This document shows, piece by piece, positions 7,253 to 11,561 of a DNA stretch of 11,561 nt. The translations under genes were made by a program, and so were the position numbers. This stretch comes from Baffinella frigidus (Eukaryota > Cryptophyceae > Cryptomonadales > Baffinellaceae), in NCBI GenBank assembly GCA_026770585.1, contig MU646526.1:28199-39759 (forward strand), given 5' to 3'. The notes under the pieces are model-generated. The model made no database searches. It had not been told where the DNA came from and worked only from the letters and a program-made list of their open reading frames with translations. Each line of letters starts with the position of its first letter. Within the stretch, counting starts at the first letter, position 1.

Positions 7253-7332
7253 CTTTAGGTTCTTTACGTTCTTTTAACTCCCACCATAGGCGGACACCGG
7301 AACTTGTCCTGTAGAAAGGCCATGCTTCCGTA
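7253..7332 (+). repeat. TTTAGGTCC-family copy, B tail, at an exon-like border
   Basis: The degenerate head CTTTAGGTTCTTTACGTTC is followed by CATAGGCGGACACCGGAACT and TAGAAAGGCCATGCTTCCG. On the minus strand the copy starts at TACGGAAGC and ends CCTAAA, flanked on both sides by GTGG, a possible 4-bp target duplication. These flanks give GT at 7333-7332 and AG at 7254-7253, abutting the Cys-rich open frame. Whether it is spliced is unknown. Confidence 0.75.
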
Positions 7333-7511
7333 CCACGTTGTGCACATGGGGTTTGCGAATGCTGTACACGAGTGTTCTGCTGGAGGCCTATCTCGCTTGC
7401 TTTGGCTTCGCGGGCAAGTGGGGGGATGCCTCGGTTATAGTCGGGCGGCTCCACAGTACCGAGGGAGAACACAGCGTCACCCAATCCCGTTCGATCAAGC
7501 GGCGTCCCGTT
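7333..7511 (-). other. Stretch with coding character, frame undecided
   Basis: The minus frame reads GDAVFSLGTVEPPDYNRG and on to LAREAKASEIGLQQNTR, and looks protein-like. Another minus frame reads CTAFANPMCTTW and would join the Cys-rich frame exactly if the repeat at 7253-7332 and one copy of its GTGG flank are removed. A plus-strand frame (from 7338) is open too. High GC makes several frames open, so I do not choose one. The CTAFANPMC peptide resembles RTAFGNHC downstream, suggesting an internal duplication in the protein. Confidence 0.35.
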
Positions 7512-7663
7512 CTTATCTCAGAAAAGGGATTTTTAAATTCGTTTTCTTAAGTCAACCCCCCTTCAAATTTGTCACTTTATGCGCAGAGAAAAGTATAAGT
7601 TGACGAATTTGTACAGGAATTGACTTAAGAAAACGAATTTAAAAATTCCTTTTCTGAGATAAG
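7512..7663. mobile_element. 152-bp palindromic MITE with 44-bp terminal repeats
   Basis: Arms 7512-7555 and 7620-7663 match at 43 of 44 positions (CTTATCTCAGAAAAGG at the end). The inner parts also pair (CAAATTTGTCAC with GTTGACGAATTTG). A 9-bp direct repeat GTTCGATCA occurs at 7489-7497 and 7663-7671; the left copy is 14 bp outside the palindrome, so it fits a target duplication only if the element has an asymmetric left end. No coding capacity. Confidence 0.85.
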
Positions 7664-7715
7664 TTCGATCACCTTGGGGCTTGCACACCTGCTGACTGTC
7701 AAGGCACCCTGTAGG

Positions 7716-7895
7716 TTATGAGGCGCTCGTTTGCTCTAAGGCACTTTCGGGCGTCATGCTGGGTCTCTGACACTGACGATGCTCGCACTCCCAGCTGTCC
7801 CCGCCACAAGAGTCGGCATCGGCCACGACGGAGGAGCGTTCTCGGTGCACCATCGCCTGCGAGGCCTTCACTTCGCCCTTGACGTTCGCCCGCAT
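7716..7895 (-). CDS. 59-codon open frame beside a telomere-like array
   Basis: The ATG at 7895 opens MRANVKGEVKASQAMVHRER, continuing through a Cys-containing part (DSCGGDSWECEHRQCQ) to TAA at 7716. Composition is protein-like and it lies on the same strand as the Cys-rich frame at 6960-7252, so it could be an upstream exon of that gene; no confident donor was found. The CCCTAAA array begins about 10 bp upstream of the ATG. No family recognised. Confidence 0.25.
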   Translation of the reverse strand: MRANVKGEVKASQAMVHRERSSVVADADSCGGDSWECEHRQCQRPSMTPESALEQTSAS

Positions 7896-7905
7896 AGGTG
7901 ACCTA

Positions 7906-8118
7906 CACCTTGAACCCTAAACCCTGAACCCTGAACCCTGAACCCTAAACCCTAAACCCTAAACCCTAAACCCTAAACCCTGAACCATAAACCCTAAACC
8001 CTAAACCCTAAACCCTAAACCCTAACCCCCAACCCCCAACCCCCAACCCCTAAACCCTAAACCCTAAACCCTGAACCCTAAACCCCCAACCCTAAACCCT
8101 AAACCCTAAACCCTAAAC
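7906..8118. repeat. CCCTAAA telomere-like array
   Basis: About 30 units of 7 bp, mostly CCCTAAA with interspersed CCCTGAA and CCCCCAA. C-rich strand on top. It ends in the word ATAGGAAACTT (8120), which recurs after the array at 8629-8706, so the junction as well as the array is duplicated. Confidence 0.9.
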
Positions 8119-8136
8119 AATAGGAAACTTTAAACC

Positions 8137-8354
8137 CCCTTGCCTAAACCCTCAACCAGGTACCCTCCAGTCTACGGCTCGCTTGATGAGTTCGCAGCCA
8201 CGCAAGAGGGCTCGAAACATCCACTTTTGACATCTTCCAGGGGAAATGCCCTGAACACCTAAGTCAATGACGTCAGATCTGACGTGGATAAGGCGTCGGT
8301 TTCCCTCGAGCCCTCTGGCGTGGAGTCTTCACTGCCCACCTCCACATCCGGAAT
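8137..8354 (+). pseudogene. Exon copy 1, broken by an inverted-repeat element
   Basis: Reads PLPKPSTRYPPVYGSLDEF then AA at 8137-8199, and resumes FTAHLHIRNG at 8328. It matches copy 2 (8735-8971) at PLPKPSTR, PPVYG, LDEFAA and FTAHL. Over the aligned codons, 11 of 13 base differences are at third positions, the sign of past protein-level selection. The 128-bp insertion shifts the frame and the reading ends soon after, so this copy is broken unless the insert is spliced out. Function unknown. Confidence 0.55.
8200..8323. mobile_element. 124-bp MITE inserted in exon copy 1
   Basis: Ends ACGCAAGAGGGCTCGA (8200-8215) and TCGAGCCCTCTGGCGT (8306-8321) are inverted repeats matching at 15 of 16 bases. 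Near the centre is a perfect 16-bp palindrome, ACGTCAGATCTGACGT (8270-8285). The copy at 8797/8798 has no insert and so gives the empty site. AGCC on the left and AGTC on the right could be a mutated 4-bp target duplication. Confidence 0.8.
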
Positions 8355-8450
8355 GGCGATTTACTCCCACTCTGAGGGCTGGTAGTAGTGACTAAGTAGT
8401 CGAATGAAATTCTAGCTCGGCCCCGCTTGGTTTCACGCACGATTCTCACG

Positions 8451-8576
8451 TAATGGATAAGGGAGATAATGTATAATTGATAAGGGAGATAAGGGATACT
8501 GGATAATGGATAAGGGAGATAAGGGAGATAAGAACGGTTCTCCCTTATCTATTACGGTTCTCCCTTATCTATTATA
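8451..8576. repeat. GATAAGGGAGATAA tract with inverted tandem partner
   Basis: Several copies of GGATAAGGGAGATAA (8455-8532) face an exact 20-bp tandem pair, ACGGTTCTCCCTTATCTATT, at 8534-8553 and 8554-8573. The two halves are complementary, so the tract can fold around GAACGGTTC. A CTCTGAGGGCTGGT word flanks it at about 8369 and 8603. It looks like a small foldback with slippage; no gene in 8360-8628. Confidence 0.75.
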
Positions 8577-8628
8577 ATGGGTATAGTTTGAACGGTAACA
8601 TGCTCTGAGGGCTGGTGGCAGGTTTCCT

Positions 8629-8706
8629 CAGCCCTATACCATATACCCTATACCCTATACCCCATACCCTTACCCCCAACCCCTAAACCCTAAACCCTAA
8701 ACCCTT
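8629..8706. repeat. CCCTATA then CCCTAAA telomere-like array
   Basis: Starts with CCTATAC/CCATATAC units, then CCCCAAC and CCCTAAA units. C-rich strand on top, same polarity as the array at 7906-8118. It is followed by the same junction word ATAGGAAACTT at 8718. Confidence 0.85.
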
Positions 8707-8734
8707 GACCCTAAAGCATAGGAAACTTGAAACC

Positions 8735-8971
8735 CCCTTGCCTAAACCATCAACCAGGTTCCCTCCGGTCTACGGCGCTCTGGATGAGTTCGCGGCCTTC
8801 ACAGCCCATCTCCAAATACGAAAGGAGAACGCGTCAAACCTCGCCCCAGTCAAATTCCTATGGATGAAGGTCAGAGAAAGAGAGTTCGTTGTTGACGACC
8901 AACTTGTCCGGATCCACATCATCATGGTTGAGACGATTTTGGTGTACTGGCCTCGCGCCACGGGAGTTTGA
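8735..8971 (+). CDS. Exon copy 2, unrecognised conserved protein segment
   Basis: The open frame reads PLPKPSTRFPPVYGALDEF, then AAFTAHLQIRKENASN, LAPVKFLWMKVREREF, VVDDQLVRIHI and IMVETILVYWPRATGV to a stop at 8969-8971. Comparison with copy 1 (8137-8354) gives mostly third-position differences, so this frame has been under selection as protein. No ATG opens it; the CAACCAG before residue R/F could be a 3' splice site, and AAG/GTCAGA at about 8867 could be a donor. I do not recognise the family. The exon sits directly after a telomere-like array. Confidence 0.45.
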   Translation, partial: PLPKPSTRFPPVYGALDEFAAFTAHLQIRKENASNLAPVKFLWMKVREREFVVDDQLVRIHIIMVETILVYWPRATGV

Positions 8972-9049
8972 ATTCCCTTTTCCAGGTAGCCTTGTACCTA
9001 CCTTCCTAGAGGGGATCCTCTGTACAGGGGGGCTTGATGTGATCCGAAA

Positions 9050-9126
9050 GGAAGCATGGCCTTTCTACAGAACCAGTTCCGGTGTCCGTCTATGTTGGGA
9101 ACCCGAAGAACCTAAAGGACCTAAAG
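9050..9126 (-). repeat. TTTAGGTCC-family copy, B tail, reverse orientation
   Basis: Reads GGAAGCATGGCCTTTCTACA, then CCGGTGTCCGTCTATGTTGG, and ends AACCTAAAGGACCTAAAG. This is the only clear copy in this orientation. It lies about 80 bp downstream of exon copy 2. An 84-codon plus-strand frame running into it is not called as a gene. Confidence 0.85.
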
Positions 9127-9524
9127 TGAAGGTCAAACACTAGCTTTGCCTGACTCGGATTGACTGAACGTTTTCACTCCAAAAGTTGACGGATTTTCAC
9201 CAATACTGCAAGTGTGGAATTGACTTCCACACTTCAGAAATCGGCGAGTCCGAATCATGTGAGACAGAGCTAGAAATCCCGAATCGATTGTTCTGCTCGT
9301 GTTAGATGTGTAAGACCACACGGATGGTTTTACGATGATGCCTTTGTTGAAACACGCCACTGTCACAGTCTATTTGTTCTCACCATTGGGGTGAGACCGG
9401 GCTCTTTTCCGCTCCAGAGTCGACGAATTTGTACCATACACCCAGCATGCCACCTTCGGAATAGTCGGCCAACCCGAACGGAGCAGAGCAAGGAAACATG
9501 CCTCTCGCCTTTCCTATCGGCCTT
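9127..9524. other. No gene seen; one perfect hairpin and repeated GTTGAC words
   Basis: At 9210-9234 AAGTGTGGAA and TTCCACACTT form a perfect 10-bp stem with loop TTGAC. GTTGACGGATTTTCAC (9185) and GTCGACGAATTTGTAC (9419) belong to a word that also occurs at 964 and 7599. No open frame here is convincing. Confidence 0.5.
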
Positions 9525-9906
9525 TCTGTTGTCTCAGGGTTCCCACAAACATGCGTGAATTGTCTCAGACCCCTAGAAAGATGCCTGAATTGCCTCAGAC
9601 CCTTAGCCACACAGCGGGCTTCGAAGGGATTTCTGAATCATCCTCCAGCGATAAGACCTACGACCCTACGGTAGGCAACCCGTAGGGGCATAGGGGGGTT
9701 CCTACGGATATGGTAACGGAATCCCTTTGTAGACCGCTGTGTGGAAACATGCATAAATTGTCTCAGACCCCTCGAAACATGCATGAATTGTCTCAGCGAC
9801 CTTAAGTTTGCTGATGGCATGGGCTGGCATCGTCGATCCTCTTTAATGAATCAGAATTAACGGAATTAATAGAATTGTCTCAGGCCCTAGAAACATTCAT
9901 CTGATC
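9525..9906. repeat. Degenerate tandem repeat, unit about 30 bp
   Basis: Units of the form GAAACATGCATGAATTGTCTCAGACCCCTA occur at about 9525, 9549, 9577, 9745, 9774 and a decayed one near 9870. On the minus strand they translate as repeated LRQFMHVSRG peptides, but frames are short and broken. MITE-E (9607-9744) sits between units, so its ends can be set against the unit register. Confidence 0.7.
9607..9744. mobile_element. MITE-E copy 1, 138 bp
   Basis: Terminal inverted repeats begin CCACACAGCGG and extend imperfectly to about 25 bp (CTTCGAAGGGAT on the left, ATCCCTTTGTAGA on the right). The interior has CCTACGGTAGGCAACCCGTAGG. A second copy runs from 11403 to the window end and is very similar, with about 24 extra bases. 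The element separates two tandem units; no more than 1-2 bases of host sequence seem duplicated. Confidence 0.8.
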
Positions 9907-10291
9907 AAGTGTGACGACCTCTCTCGGCGCCCCTGCTCAGACCCAGCCTCGGCGGGGGTGCATACCACTCAGAACACTACGAGGTACCATGCTTAAGTCA
10001 AGTATTGGATTCTTGCCCAAGAAACACGCCAAAAGTCAGCAATTTTTAACGTCCCTCCCCGGATTTCCGGGGAGGAACGTGCCGCGTAGCCTACCAAGTG
10101 GTGCGGGGCCTCAAACCCCAAACCCTCAAGCATCGCACTTGTGTCAGACGTTTATGTTTTTGTGTTCAGGTTTAGAGTTTGGTTCAGGGTTTAGGGTCGT
10201 TACCGGGCAGGCAGAGAGTGTGGTGCCAATGAGGTTTACTAAGTGGCAGGGCGGCCGTGTTGGCAGTAACTAAGGTCTCTGTTTTTGGTGC
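9907..10291. other. No gene seen; hairpin and facing telomere-like words
   Basis: At 10049-10080 arms ACGTCCCTCCCCGG and CCGGGGAGGAACGT pair at 13 of 14 positions around ATTT. At 10108-10130 there are C-rich CCCCAAA/CCCTCAA words and at 10164-10200 G-rich GTTCAGG/TTTAGGG words facing them. A 120-codon plus-strand frame here has no recognisable content. Confidence 0.5.
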
Positions 10292-10573
10292 GATCTCATC
10301 CCACCAAGTATCTAAATTAAATGCTCGGGACCTGCACACTAGGATTTGTGGAAATTTCAGTGATTTGAGAGGGGGCCCAATCGACCGTTTTGCACAGGAA
10401 CATGTTTACCTGCAACGTGGCACCCAAGGGTTCCTATTGCAAAGTTGTAGCCCTTGAAATTCTATGGCTCAAAGGGTTTGGGCCCCCTCTGATTTGATCC
10501 AGTTTCCACAGAATGTGAAGTCGTAATATCCAGTTTTCGCGTATTCGATTTAAATACCTCGCGGGATGAGATC
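10292..10573. mobile_element. 282-bp palindromic element
   Basis: The ends GATCTCATCCC (10292-10302) and GGGATGAGATC (10563-10573) are exact complements. The arms continue imperfectly through GTATYTAAAT and match again at TTTGTGGAAA and GAGAGGGGGCCCAA / GGGCCCCCTCTG. No coding capacity. A truncated right end of the same family lies at 11358-11400. Confidence 0.75.
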
Positions 10574-10650
10574 AGGTTACAATGGGGATGGAAGGAAAGG
10601 AACCCGGGAGCTACGAAGGACAAGTCGAATCTTGGACGGTCTCACCACAC

Positions 10651-10842
10651 CATACACCCTACACCCTACACCCTACACCCTGCACCTTACCCCCTAAACC
10701 CCAAACCCCAAACCCCAAAACCCAAACCCCAAACCCCAAACCCCAAACCCCAAACCCCAAACCCCAAACCCCAAACCCCAAACCCCAACCCCAACACCCT
10801 AAACCCCACACCCTGAACCCTGAACCTGAAACCCTAAACCCT
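10651..10842. repeat. CCCTACA, CCCCAAA and CCCTGAA telomere-like array
   Basis: Four CCCTACA units are followed by about 14 units of CCCCAAA (TTTGGGG on the other strand) and then a few CCCTGAA/CCCTAAA units. It is translated in some frames as TPNPKPQ repeats, which I do not treat as protein. The minus strand has dense G-runs that could form quadruplexes. Confidence 0.9.
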
Positions 10843-11075
10843 GGAGGGTCTTGCCGGAAAGACCCAGCGATTCGTCGGAAACCGTTACGGTGGATGCATG
10901 CCAAAATTCGGTTTATCACAAGGTTTCGGCCAGCCACTCGAGAAACGCGCTTCTCGTACTATTTAAAACAACGCTTTTGTTTTACTACTCGCTCTAAAAC
11001 CCTATAAGTCCACTCTAAAACCCTATAAATCCAAACGCTCTATTTGCCAATGCGGCGCGCTCGACCTCCCTCTCC
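10843..11075. other. No gene seen; 21-bp tandem duplication
   Basis: CTCTAAAACCCTATAAGTCC at 10992-11011 is repeated with one change at 11013-11032. A small hairpin CGAGAA/TTCTCG lies at 10939-10956. The open frame here is an extension of the telomere-like array. Confidence 0.5.
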
Positions 11076-11266
11076 CCACTCGAGAATGCTGGAGGATCCT
11101 ATTTATATGTGGGGTCGTAAATATTTGTACCAGGATAAGGCGTTCCAACCTCGTGCCTGTCCAATATTTGGCTAGTTACGTGATCAATCAACGAAAGTTA
11201 CTACACAGATGCCCACTTTTAAAAGCACATTGGTTTTAAATAGGCCCCTCTAGCATTCTCATGTGA
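11076..11266. mobile_element. MITE-A copy 2, 191 bp
   Basis: Reverse-orientation copy of the element at 716-905: ends CCACTCGAGAATGCTGGAGG and TAGCATTCTCATGTG, with interior ATATTTGTACCAGGATAAGG matching the complement of the first copy. Conservation between copies is greatest at the ends and at the TGGTACAAATATTTAC block. Confidence 0.8.
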
Positions 11267-11294
11267 AGGGTTCCAGCTCTGTCTGAGTCAATCT

Positions 11295-11317
11295 GGTCTC
11301 CTCAAAATCAGGAGACC
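11295..11317. repeat. Perfect 8-bp hairpin
   Basis: GGTCTCCT and AGGAGACC pair around CAAAATC; allowing one G-T pair the stem extends to 11 bp. Role unknown. Confidence 0.5.
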
Positions 11318-11357
11318 GGACGTTGATTCCTTTGTGTTTCCTCAAAACCGAGCCGTA

Positions 11358-11400
11358 CCGTCCAGTTTCCGAGTATTTAATTCAAGTGGCTAGCGGGACC
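11358..11400. mobile_element. Truncated end of the 282-bp palindromic element family
   Basis: TCCAGTTTCCGAGTATTTAA ... GCGGGACC aligns with ATCCAGTTTTCGCGTATTC ... CGCGGGATG at 10531-10568. The other end is not seen. MITE-E copy 2 starts two or three bases later. Confidence 0.5.
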
Positions 11401-11402
11401 AA

Positions 11403-11561
11403 CCACACAGCGGAGTTCGAAGGGATTTTGAATAACCCCTAAGCGATAAGACCTAGGACCCTACGGTAGGCAACCCGTAGGGACATAGGGGGGTTCCTAC
11501 GGATAAGGTAACGGAAACTCGGCCCAAAATGGGCCGAAATTCCCTTCGAAGCCCGCTGTGT
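11403..11561. mobile_element. MITE-E copy 2, reaching the window end
   Basis: Begins CCACACAGCGG and ends GCCCGCTGTGT at the last base, so the final two bases of the terminal repeat are cut off. The core CCTACGGTAGGCAACCCGTAGG is shared with copy 1. It has an extra segment with a perfect 7-bp hairpin (CGGCCCA/TGGGCCG, 11520-11536) that copy 1 lacks. Confidence 0.8.

Noticed and set aside
7430-7470. PiggyBac-like transposase fragment suggested by VEPPDYNRG
   Set aside because: Only a few residues resemble the family and the expected following motif is absent; too weak to claim.
7338-7550. Plus-strand 70-codon frame as a gene
   Set aside because: It runs into the 44-bp arm of a MITE and overlaps more protein-like minus-strand frames; GC-rich composition keeps several frames open here.
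6421-10480. Dinoflagellate spliced-leader relics (GCCATTTTGGCTCAAG-like words)
   Set aside because: Partial words such as GAGCCATTT and GGCTCAAAG occur singly, but nothing close to the full leader is present, so they do not identify the organism.
1-10842. CRISPR array
   Set aside because: Repeats are telomere-like 7-mers or dispersed elements; there is no regular repeat-spacer alternation and no cas gene.
10582-11007. Proline/asparagine-rich TPNPKPQ repeat protein
   Set aside because: It is simply the translation of the CCCCAAA array in one frame; the other frames are equally open.

Overview
This window is a repeat-dense piece of eukaryotic nuclear DNA with no intact, recognisable gene. Arrays of TTTAGGG-type telomere-like repeats, together with many short inverted-repeat elements, point to an alga or other photosynthetic-lineage protist. 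TTTAGGG-type repeats are known from plants, green algae, dinoflagellates and some other algae, and the sequence does not let me choose among them. I saw no bacterial operon, CRISPR array, tRNA, rRNA or dinoflagellate spliced-leader sequence. Most open frames here are translations of repeats.

Layout. Positions 1-130 are a CCCTGAA array, with C-rich strand polarity as expected at the left end of a chromosome. Positions 131-1280 hold a degenerate G-rich telomere-like tract, a 190-bp inverted-repeat element (MITE-A) and a lone copy of its terminus. Positions 1281-3900 are dominated by one dispersed family, here called the TTTAGGTCC family. It includes a 345-365 bp pair of long copies, a five-copy cluster bracketed by 27-bp direct repeats, and a 500-bp foldback. 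Positions 3974-5230 hold hairpins and a 675-bp palindrome whose left arm carries an insertion of the same dispersed family. Positions 5231-7000 are GC-rich and mostly single copy, with only weak open frames.

Positions 6960-7895 carry the best evidence for a minus-strand gene. It contains a Cys-rich exon-like stretch cut by a TA-flanked element with GT...AG borders and bounded by another dispersed repeat. Positions 7906-8118 and 8629-8706 are CCCTAAA-type arrays. Each is followed by a copy of the same coding exon: the two copies differ almost only at third codon positions, and one is broken by an inverted-repeat element. Positions 9127-11561 hold a degenerate 30-bp tandem array interrupted by MITE-E, a 282-bp palindromic element, a CCCCAAA array, and second copies of MITE-A and MITE-E at the window end.

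Reading it together: this looks like a subtelomeric or telomere-repeat-rich accessory region colonised by several non-autonomous DNA transposon families and one short dispersed repeat. No transposase is visible. The most interesting signals are elements that sit at exon borders and carry splice-like ends (introner-like), and several natural empty-site comparisons within the window that define insertion borders.
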